Assembly: GCA_050084515.1 (NCBI GenBank)
Contig: CM114275.1
Location: 5,146,001-5,210,000 of the forward strand
DNA: 64,000 nucleotides
DNA from: Blasia pusilla
Lineage: Eukaryota; Marchantiophyta; Marchantiopsida; Blasiales
Reading direction: 5' to 3'
The notes under the pieces were generated by a model. The model was not told where the DNA came from, ran no database searches, and was given only the letters and a program-made list of their open reading frames with translations. The translations under genes were made by a program, and so were the position numbers. Positions 34,503 to 44,878 of the stretch are shown piece by piece (position 1 is the first letter of the stretch; every line of letters begins with the position of its first letter).

Positions 34503-35270
34503 TGAACATTCCTACTCGTAGCCCTCCTCTTCCTTCTTGACCCCTCGTTTTCTCCCCTTCCCCTCAACCAGGGTTCCTAAAATCATGAAACTTATCCCAA
34601 AGAGGTACTTCAAGCCTAGGAACACATGGAAAAAATCAAAACTTCAAATGAGCATCCATACATGAAAATAAAAATTTTAAACCCTAAAAATAGTATCCTA
34701 TTTTGTTTTTGAGCATGGAAGCCAAAAACGTAGATCTGAACCATTGAAGATTGCAAGGGATGTAATATCAAGGTATTTGCCAAGTGTCAACACCATCCAA
34801 TGGTTGAAAAAAAAATCTCAATGTGAACATGAAAATGAAACAAAGACTTGGAACATTCCTACTCAAAGCCCTCCTCTTCCTTCTTGACCTCACTTTTACT
34901 CCCCTCTCCCTCAGCCAAGGTTCCAAAAATCATGAAACTTTTCTCAAAGAGGAAATCCAAGCCTAGGAACATAGGGAAAAAATAAAAACTTCAAATAAAC
35001 ACCCACACATGAAAATAAAAATTTTAAACCCTAAAAACGGTCTTCAACACCATCCAATGGTTGCAAAAAAAATACCTCAATATGAACATGAAAATGAAAT
35101 AAAGACTTGGAACATTCCTACTCGAAGCCCTCCTCTTCCTTCTTGATATCTGTTTTTCTCCCCTCCCCCTCAACCATGGTTCCAAAAATCATGAAACTTT
35201 TCCCAAAGAGACACTCCAAACCCAGGAACACATGGAAAAAATCAAAACTTCAAATGAACCTAAATTTTGT
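34503..35270. repeat. Degenerate tandem repeat right of copy B
   Basis: Units start with gaacattcctactc at about 34504, 34852 and 35110, and carry caagcctaggaaca, aaaccctaaaaa and caccatccaatgg phrases. The first unit is about 350 bp and the second about 258 bp, apparently internally deleted. The array continues the one at 25780-26149. Confidence 0.85.
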
Positions 35271-35441
35271 CTCTAATTTTTTTATCTACCCCTTACTTCC
35301 TTGAACAGCTTCCATGTACAAACAGAGAATTAATCATGCTCTATTTTTATTATAAGCATTTCGATATATTAAAAATTTCCTTAAGTTCTTCCACAAAACT
35401 TTATAAGTCTTCTGCGAAATCGAATTTAAAAACCCTATACT

Positions 35442-36582
35442 TTGTCGTACGTGATGGGTCTCTTTCGTGGAAGTGAGACCCCAAAGATTCCACGGTTGCA
35501 TCCACTTTCGATCATGAGTTTAGATTATAGATGGAGTTTGGATTTTGCAGGACCTTTGCCTTTGACGGAGCGCCATAGTCGTTATGTGTTGGTGATGGTC
35601 GAGTACTTCTCAAAGTGGATAGAGTTGGTTGAATTTACGGACAAAGCGAGTGAGGGAGTAGCGTATGCCTTCCTAGATCAAGTACTAAGTCATTAGAGTG
35701 CACCAGCTGAGGTGTTGACAGACCAGGGTACAGAGTTTTGTGGGGAGTTTCAGGCCTTGTGTGATCAGGTGCTCATTGACCACTACACCACTTCGTGAGA
35801 TCATCTTGAGGCGGATGGACTAGCGGAGAGGGTTGTGCAGATGGTGAAGAGAGGTTTACGCAAGTATGGCTTGCAGAGAGGTCACCTAGGAGATTGGGAC
35901 CTCCAGTTGCCGTGGTTGGCGATGGGATAAAGATTCAACATGCAAGCATCCTTAGCGTCTTTCTCACCGTACTTGTTGCTTTATGGCCAAGAGCCAGATT
36001 TAGCTCCGGCCAATTGTCGAGGTGTTGGTGAGGTGTTGAACCTTGATGATCCTAATGTATGGATGCGAGCATGTTCTCAGAGAGTTGACTTGTTTCGGAG
36101 AGTGATGCTCATGGCGTTTGAGAACTTGGTGATTGCGCATCATCGGGATACGTTGAGGTGTGCAACCTACTATTCGGGGAGGTGGTTATCGACCTATTAT
36201 CCGGAGGTTTCATTAGGGAGACTATGTCTACTTGTAGCAGATGGCACCAACGACATTGGATGTGATTGCAGGGCGCACCATCTTGAGAGTGCGTGAGATT
36301 TTGCCATCTGGTGTTCTCTTATTGGAGGGATGCGATGGTATGGTTTGGAAGGACCATGTGCGTAACTGTGCCCAATGTCATCTTCTGAACATTGACGGTA
36401 CATTTGATTTGAGCTTAGCAGTAGTTCTTGTAGGCTTGCGATGTATGTTGTGCGGTTTTTCCCGTGGTGCAGCCACTATGCTAGTCTGTGATGGGTGTTC
36501 GAGAGGATGGCATATGGCATGTCTAATGCAACCTCTCACTAGGATTCCTCAGGGAAGATGGATGTATCCCAGATGTACATAG
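35442..36582 (+). pseudogene. Integrase core and PHD finger (copy C)
   Basis: This piece provides the best integrase C-terminal and PHD reading in the window. The PHD has CMLC near 36439, CDGC, GWHMAC and a final YPRC, where copy B has CPRC; the Trp-Cys before the last pair has become Met-Tyr. The loss of one zinc ligand suggests decay. Integrase inserts the cDNA copy into chromosomes; the PHD could bias target choice toward particular histone marks, which is inference. Confidence 0.85.
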
Positions 36583-36763
36583 GGTAGGTAGTTCTAGATT
36601 TTGACTTGTGTCTGTGAGATGGATGACAAGAAGGCGACTAACGATGGGATCACATGAGCACCCGGCCTTCTTGCCTTAGCGTTTGAGAGATGTATGTCAT
36701 GGTAGGTAGGGATAGATGGCTATCTGGAGTTAGAGGGACCTAACCACGAGCTTGGGGGGCGAT

Positions 36764-36889
36764 TGGAGATATTTTGGTACTTCTTGTCTCGTTGTTTGGA
36801 TGTCTTGAGTTAGCATGGGATTGTGCGTGTTTGTGTGTATGTTTGTCGACAACGATGTATGTTGTGTAGCGATGTGTATGCGTACGACA
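36764..36889 (+). repeat. 3' A block (LTR part) of copy C
   Basis: The block starts TGGAGATATTTTGG, directly after a G-rich tract, and ends GTACGACA. It matches 49690-49815 almost base for base. The following bases (ttaccataag..., ttagtagaagccat) weakly resemble the start of a B block, so the LTR may continue to the right. Confidence 0.75.
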
Positions 36890-38440
36890 GTTACCATAAG
36901 ATGTAAATGTGAAACTTGCGCCCAATTAGTAGAAGCCATAAATTTTAATTATTTTAGGATTAGAATATTCTTTTAGGGCCCAAGAGGTTTTTTAAATGGA
37001 TGAATATGTGGATAGGAATTATTCCATTTCTATTTCAAAATTTCCAATTTCGAACTTAATTTGTTCATCCTCTCGAGCTTTAACTGTGAGTCTTTCTTTA
37101 AAGCACTTATGTTGAGTTCTTGGGATCTTTTGACCTTGTACGTCCATGAATATGGTCAATTTCATTCATCATTATCTTTTCATGTTTTGGGTGTCATGTG
37201 TAAAGTGTTTCTTTTTCTTTTCTTAATCTTTTGTTACACCAATGTGGAGCCTGTTCTATGCACGGAACCAATAATCATATAGCCCAAAAATTAGAAAAAA
37301 ATATTCTTGCACCCATTATATACTATGAACATATCTTTTTGTTGTCACACTGTCATATATCGATCAAAGATGTATTTTCAAATCAAGAAGCTATTCCCCC
37401 TTTATAGTATGGATGACAGACCCAACATTATTCCATCAAATCTTCCGATCAAATATGGAGGGATGGCTTTCATTTTTTTCTTACCCTCTTTCTTATTGTT
37501 TCCAATACTTCCTTTTTAAATTCATCTTTATGTATTAATTTCTCGCATGTTTAGTCTTGTTACAATCATTTTGGAATTTTTTTTCTTTTCATACAAAGTG
37601 GATAATCCGTTGGTGCTAAATTTTGTGTAAGGTACTGTTTTATACCTATTCCTCTCACATTTTTCTATATTTTATCTCACCACTTTGTTATTGCTAGCAT
37701 GTGCTATCTCCTTGAGGAATTTCTAGATTCATTCTCTCCAACCGGATCTTTTGATACAATATAGATGGATTCCTCTTTTTTCCTCGTGTTCAATTGCTTT
37801 TAATTCTTCTTGAAGTGATTTTAAAATTTCTTTTGTCTAACCATAATTATTTCCATCTAAATTTTTTCTTCATTGGATTTTATATTCCTATCATGGATCT
37901 TATTGTTATCTTTTCATTTTTTGATTGTTCATTATTTTCCCTATTTTCTTCAATGACATTTATACATCTAAATATGGTGCCAAAGATTTTGACAATCCAT
38001 CTTGTCATGGCCCTTGTATATATAACCAAACACACCCCAACACGGAACATCATAACTTATGTGGGCTCACACTAGGATGGAAGTGCGTCGGAGTCTCACA
38101 AATGAGATATGAGTTTGTCAGAGTTGCAGAAGCAAGATGTGAGCCTTGAGGGGCATCTCCAATGATGAAGGTTGTGACCTAGCAAAACAAGACTACATGT
38201 CAAGTGGGACTTGAGAGGAGTTTAAGCCCCTCAAGAATAAGACACCAAGGGGACTGCAACGTATCTTGGAACTTGAATGAGCCCTTAGGAGTTCTTTGCG
38301 TTTGAGGTCATAACGGCTAGACCCAAGATGTATTTAGGATAAATAAAATGGAATTGGAAAGTTTGTAAGAAGAAAATTCCAATGCAGTGAAGATCAAGAC
38401 AAAGGCATGACGAGAGATCTAAAAACCATTCCAAGCTATC
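36890..38440. other. AT-rich region without recognised genes
   Basis: Short frames on both strands lack domains. The composition is markedly AT-rich. Nothing else was seen apart from the weak terminal-repeat similarity at its left edge. Confidence 0.5.
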
Positions 38441-38446
38441 AGATTG

Positions 38447-38479
38447 ATAGATGGCTTGAAGGCCACAAGCCATCTATCT
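38447..38479. repeat. Hairpin, 13-bp arms
   Basis: gatagatggcttg and caagccatctatc are exact reverse complements separated by 7 bases. It directly adjoins, and slightly overlaps, a longer hairpin. Confidence 0.8.
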
Positions 38480-38560
38480 AGAGATCCCCACCCCCTCCCT
38501 ACTTTTAGGAAAGTCCCAAGAGGACTTTCCTAAAAGTAGGGAGGGGGTGGGGATCTCTAG
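38478..38560. repeat. Perfect 39-bp inverted repeat with 5-base loop
   Basis: Arms 38478-38516 and 38522-38560 are exact reverse complements around the loop caaga. The arms carry a C-rich / G-rich core (ccaccccctccct). Transcription would give a long perfect hairpin RNA. No terminal repeat or target duplication marks it as a known element. Confidence 0.9.
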
Positions 38561-38599
38561 AACTACATGTAAGAGGGAGGGTATCCAAGGGTGTTTGGA

Positions 38600-41100
38600 A
38601 CATGAATAACACTTTGGAAAATCATGGGGATGAACTAAGGGCACGAGATGGATCGAGAGATTGGATTTGGGTTTGGATACCAAACCAAGTCCTAGTGGCA
38701 TAGGCCAATTATGGACACCAACCTTAGACCTTAATCCGTAGCTCATATATTGAGTCATGGTTAGAGAATCGTTAGAGGTCCATTGGAAAGTTGGGACTGA
38801 CATGCGTATTAGCATCGTTTTAGGTTCCTAAAATATCAAGGATTTTTTCCCAAGTCTTGGAGGACTTTCTTGTGTTGGGAAGTGAGGGGTTAGATCAGTA
38901 TCTAACATGCCTAAATCTGTTGAGCTTGAAGCCTTGAAGGATGGCCTAAGGCCAAGACTCAGGAGACGCAAGGCTGGTTGATCCAAGTCATGGCCAATGT
39001 AAGTGTGTTTGGATGCAGATTAATGAAGAGAGCGTGACCCGCTAAATGCAAGCTTTTGCTACACGTAAGATTAGTGTTCAAGGGGAGTGGTTGCAAGATC
39101 CATCTCCTCACTTATCTAGTTTTATACACCCTCCTTAAGTTGTGCACGACCTCTCCTCTTGGTTCTCGTCATAGAGTCCAACCTCACTTTATTTATCTCC
39201 CACCTTTTCCCCATGTAAACCTTCTTCTTATATATTTGTATCGAAGGTTTGTTGGATACCTTGTGGTAAAAAGTTTGCTCCTACCAAGATCAAAAGACAT
39301 AAAAAGTTGTTTCAATCCATTGAAGGGTCTTCAATCCCTAATCCCATACCCCTTCTACTATGTATGATCCGTACATCAACCGCTTGGATATAGCTAAGCC
39401 TAATTGATCTCCTTCACTCTTTCATCCTAGTCTCTCTTGTCCTAGACTCCATGTACGTATTTGTATTGCTCTTCCTCCCATCATCCAACAAGCGTAGCTC
39501 TCTTATTAGAAGGTTTTTGCATGATCCTATACATAGAATTAGTTGGTATCTCGTGTTACTCTTTCCCTAATAGGTTTTAGTTCTCTCTCTAAGGGGATGT
39601 GTCAGAGACATCACGAAACCTCTTTAGGTATTTGGCATTTTTTAAAGTGCTAAATGTGTCTAGATATAATTATGTCTAGTGATGATAGGGAAATCCTCAT
39701 AATGAGTGTACTAATTAGTGTACCAATCATAGGAAGCCTTCAATACAACAATACTTTCATGTAACATAGTTTTGGGACGAGTTGGTGAATTTCCGAGCGT
39801 GACTTGAGTATTGCAACCTCTTTCTTCTACAATTCTAAATGCGAACACAATGCATACGGCACTCTTAGAAGCTTTTCATTATCCTTCAAGTGACAATGCA
39901 CCATATTTTATGGAAGACTTTGCAATGGATCTTGACTTGGAGCTTTTTAACTAAAGTGTTTTTTCATACTCTTTGCTTATCAAGTATGGTTTTTAGCATC
40001 TCCATGATTGCCTTATCCCAACATATTTTGGGTGAATCTCTATCGATAGAATTTCGTATCTGTATTTCAGATAACTCTTGAGTATTTTATGGGAAAAAAT
40101 ATTTTCATGAATAATTATGTTCATAAAATAATTTATCTTTATAAATAATTTAATCCTATATAAAATTATATGTCATGTATTTTTTAATGTGGAATCCCAT
40201 GATAAGGGAATTCATACACTTATAAAAAAATTTATCAAAAATTATTAAATCCAAAATATGTTATGGGAATTTCTTATATATGAAGACATTTTCTTTCATA
40301 AGTAATAGGAAACTATTCTTTTACAATGAGTTTCTTTTTGAATTGTGTCATCAAATCATAAGAAGTAAAATAATTTTAAAACGTAGAAAAATTCTTCTAA
40401 TGCCCTATCTATGGACAAATATTCTCTTATGAAGCTTCATAAATGCCTCCAATCATACTTTTTGAATTCAAATTCCTATTTTCTTCAAATTTATTCAATT
40501 TATTTTACTTTAAAATGTGGTATTCTCGAATAAGAGGAAATTAAATATGGACTCATTATAACAAAATGTGTTAAGTATCAATCTTAGTAAACTTAATTAA
40601 TGTAATTTTAGTGAATTTTGATTGTGATTTTCATGATTACTTAAAACCTTTGACAAGTAGAGAAAAATAAACGAAACTAACAACTCACTTCTTCAAAATT
40701 TCAATATCATCTACATTATTATTCGAGAGTACCATTTCATTTGTCACACTCCTGTCCTCTTGACCTTTGACACATTCAGAAAATAGGTCCGCTCATCTTA
40801 TGAGCCAATAGGATTATTCAAAATTGATTTAAATTGACACTTGATAGAATTAAGAATTATGTATGGTTTTGAGTGATAATTTAAATTTGTGCATCACACA
40901 AGCTTATGTGATATTTAAATTTAAAAATGAATCCAAAATTTATCATTTTCATGGTCTCTTCACAATTAAACTAAATTCCTCACACATGACGAGGGTTCCT
41001 CTAATTATATAAATACGAGTGACTTATTAAAACCTTCTAAGAATATATCCTAAATTGCGACCTGCATGCATGTCGAAACAAGAAGTATCCCCTTCTCATG
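38600..41100. other. AT-rich region without recognised genes
   Basis: No domain, RNA gene or clear repeat was found. Frames such as 38474-38815 (-) and 39056-39367 (+) are open, but they look non-coding. Confidence 0.5.
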
Positions 41101-42599
41101 TCGAGACGAGAAACCAGTAAATGTCGACATACGTTCATGCGTTCGCCGGACCCAGACGGCATCTTTCCGATGCGGACCCTCCGAAAATGAGTCCGTCGAC
41201 ACGGTCAGTCTTCGTTCCCTCCCCTCTTATTGTTAAATCTTTTTTCCCTCAGACGGCATCGGGTTTGAAGCGGGACGGCGAGAGGCATGGTGGGGACGGC
41301 GGGAGGAAGGAAGGAGGGCGTTGCTACATGTCGAAACGGAGAGCCAATCGTTTTGATCTGGATGCATGGCGTGAAGTATTTTTATTTTTATTCATCTTTT
41401 TAGAATTCGGTTCATATTAGGGTTCCAAAGAATATTAGGGTTTAGCTTATTGTCATTTGGAGAAATTTCCCAAAGGTAACGTCCTCTATTCACCCACCCT
41501 TCCCCTCCTTTCCCAAGTCCTTTCTTGTTTGTCGTATTTGTCATATGTGCTTCTCATTTTGGTTCGATTCTCGTTGTATTTGTTACCCTTTACAACACTT
41601 TTCTTCTCATCTATTTTATCTCGAAGGGCCCATGATTTTTTTCACACTTTAGCCGTATTCATGAGTTTATTTTTGGGAGGGGGTTGGGACTAGAAGTCCT
41701 AGGTGATGTTGGTAGGTGAGAGTTTATGTTAGAGGGAGCATTACCGTGGGACGGGAAGAGAGTGGTTTGCCAGGACCGCTCGTTCGAATGGGGATGACAA
41801 TTATTGACGGGGATTGTCATCACGATTTTATTGGAGGGGGCCATATCCTCTTCTTGGTGAGTTGCATCCATGCCTTCCCGCATTGGCTCCCGTGTGGGGA
41901 CCCTCTAGTCGGATACTAAATGCCCATGTTGTCCCGAATTCTTCACTCGTTCAGAATTCGGAACCACTTTCTAAACATCCGACTTTGATAGATTTGGATG
42001 GGTGGTCCCTCCAGCCGACCATGGAATCGCCCCCCCGAGGCATGGGAGTGGTTGAGGTCCCACCAAGAGCATTATAGGTCTCTTCGAGACCCGTTTCCCC
42101 GCCCGAGGTTGTTTTCATAGGATCCCCATGCTATTCGGGACGACCTCCGCCACGCATTCCTCCTTCCCCTCGCTCGGCCCTTGATCCTATGGATGAGCTC
42201 TCGTGGTACCTACTACTTCTCCTTCCACGATGGTGTCTTCGTTACACTCGGGGAGGAAGGGCGGTCATAGAGAGGTTATAGCACGCCTGAGACGCCGAGG
42301 AATGAGTTTGTGGCATTCGCCAGAGGTAAACCTGGTTTGACGATCCTCCAAAATCGTAGCATTTTCGATGGACATGGCTCCTTCTTCAATTACCATCGAT
42401 AAAGGCTCATCCTCGTCCATCGGTTGACATTCCGCTTTTGCACGTGACTTCCACCGACACGGCTATATGCCTTGACCCGTCCCTCTTTGACGGGCACTCG
42501 GCGTTCTCCGAGTATGATGTGTCGAACACCTTCGTGATTGCTCTTCCGAGGACATGCGCTAGCGGCTTCTCGAAGTTGCCAGTTGCCTCTCACCTAGCG

Positions 42600-43310
42600 T
42601 TCGGGGAGAGTGCGATGGCCCAAGTTTAGGGACTTTTGGCGTTGTCAAGGGGGTGGTATCCGTCCGATTGCCATAGGTGAGGTGCTCTTGCGGTTGGTGA
42701 GTTTGACTCTCGCTTTGCAATTCAGTGAGGATCACATCCGAGCGTTTGGAGTTGCCACGCCGGCCGGATCGTTGCCAGGTTTGAGGGCTTGTCTAGATGT
42801 ACATCGAGTGGGTGGTTCTCCAAGTGGGCGTGAGAGAACGCCTTCAACTTTCGATATCTCGGGCTACTATATTCACGAGAGTTGAGGGACGCGGTGGCCT
42901 CATGGCGAGCCTCATTCCCTTTGTCGAGGCTTTTTATGGGGCCCCTTTGGCCCTCTATTTCCCACCATGGTCGATTCGAGGAGGAGGTCACGGTCTTGGA
43001 AGTCGAGGGACTCGGTGACCCTCTGGGTGGCGCGTTGTTTTCTTGTGGCTCATTCCGAGCGGTTCTTTCACCGGTGGCGAGATGATACTCATATTGTTGG
43101 TCCCGGAGATCTGGTTGGATTCGAGCTCAAAGCCGATTGTTGGATGTCCTGGCGGTGAAGGTGGGGAAGTGCAAGGCTTGGTCTCCATTAGGCCTCGTGA
43201 TGATCTACATTTACCAGACGGCTTCTTGAAATCGGAGGGCTTGAGAGGGAGCCGAGACTTTCGACTTTCGTGGCGGCGGCTCTTACCGGGATCTTCTCCA
43301 CGTTGATGTC
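42600..43310 (+). pseudogene. Remains of a non-LTR-type reverse transcriptase
   Basis: Pieces in three frames follow the order of an RT domain. GGGIRPIAIGEVLLRLVS comes first (42640-42705), then a FGVATPAG stretch near 42750, and SISRATIF with LASLIPF-like sequence near 42850-42930. LGDPLGGALF follows near 43010 and DDTHIVGP near 43085, then DLHLPDGFLKSEG near 43205. The DD pair corresponds to the catalytic site. Several frame changes show long decay. The rest of 41100-44870 may be more of the same element, but I cannot read domains there. Confidence 0.7.
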
Positions 43311-44878
43311 GAGGATTGGTGACCCTCAAGTCTTGCATTCTCTCTTCTTGTTTTGCTCGTCGGTTACCTCACTAGAACTGCTCTGGACATCTAGTCACCT
43401 TTCATAGATCCTTTGATAGGAAGCTCATGGTGTTTGGGGATCTTCTAGGACCCGGCTCCTTAGAGTGCCCCATGGGGAGGCTCGTAGACGGCCTCTTGGC
43501 CGATTTCTTTTGGTGGAGTAGGTCTTTCTCGGCGAGTTAGTGGCGCCCTTTTTTTTAGGAGTTGGGCCATAGTGGCACCCTCCTTTGCTCGATTTTTGGT
43601 TAGAGATAGACCGCTCCTTCTACACCACGTCTCCCAGTCGAGGATGGCTCTTTCCCACTTCATCTTCACTCAGCTTGTAGAGATTCCCTTCCGAGTTGAG
43701 GCGAGCCGTTCTCCCCACTTTCTCCTCCTTAGTTACCTCCGGTCCCCTGGCTCCAATCTTCCTTGATGGAAGCCCACTTTGAGGATTTTAGAGGCACTAT
43801 GTCCGACGGAATATCCCCATGGAGGTCGCTCTTTGCTCACGATGGTTGGGCCTCGGCGAAGTGTCGTTGGATCCACTTGGTGTGCATTTGGCACGTATGT
43901 CTGTCGGTTGGGGTGAGAGGATAGCCAAATGCAGTCCTGAGAGTGGCTTTTGTCGGATTCCCTCATTCGTGGATCTTACATGACACAAGGTGGTTGTCGT
44001 GGTTTTGAGCCCAAGTGGTGGCCCAGGCGAATGCTACAATGACGGCGGCGGCGAAGAAGACACATATCTCGACTACGAGGGACACATCTTCATCCCCAAT
44101 CGCATAGAGAGATGTAAGGTTCGACTTCGTTTCTTACGGATTTCGCGCCCATCATCTCCACTGAGAAATGGGTTGTCCTTCAAGCGTTGCGGCGTGCCCA
44201 GGCTGCTCATTTTTAGTAGTAGTCATAGCTCTCTTGTTGTTGCTGATAGTCGTTAGGGGGAATGCCCCTTCTTCCTCTTCAGGTTTTGACTCTTTGAGTC
44301 CCCCTCTTTTGTACTTCCGATGGGTTTTCCATCACCCCTCCCCCCATTCGCCTATTTCAAGCGCCTAGGAGTCCAAACTCAGAGCGCCCGCAGCAAAACA
44401 GCATCTCGGCTCGGCTCGGCTCGGCTTGGCTCGGCGCATCAAGTGAAGTCTGCGGGGGGGGCGCGACGGGGCGGAAGTCCAAGTCGAAGTGAGTGTGGAT
44501 CTGCATGCGGTGGCTAAACGGCCTCCGCCAATCGTAGTAGTTGCTTTCTGTTCATGCACGTGTCGCGGTCCCCGACTCCCCCGACGCTACATGCATGCTC
44601 GTGCGTGCGTTTGAACCTCGGAGCGTTCGCTTTGGGCTGCCACGTAGGAAACTCTGACCGCGGATGCATGCATGAGCTGACTCCGCGAGCGAAGGCTCAC
44701 GAGTGGACGGAAGGACGGACGGATGGTAGCGGTTACTCCATGAGAGGAGAAGTCGAGTGAGAGTCGTATCGTCTTGAAGTCATCCATCATGATGATATTG
44801 TTGTTGTTGTCGTGGATTTGCAATTCGTAGAGAGGATGGTTTGCTGAATGCTGATTTTCAGGAAATCCGAGGCTGGAG

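Larger units (their letters stand above)
35442..36889 (+). mobile_element. Copy C: truncated methyltransferase-family Ty3/gypsy element
   Basis: This begins inside the integrase (RLHPLSIMSLDYRWSLDFAGPLP) and runs to the 3' A block. It keeps TDQGTEF with the second catalytic Asp at 35721-35723 and the DGLAERVV block. Stops lie near 35694, 35798 and 35927. The integrase C-terminus (VREILPSGVLLLEG) and PHD finger follow in 36241-36582. Everything 5' of integrase is missing. Confidence 0.88.
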
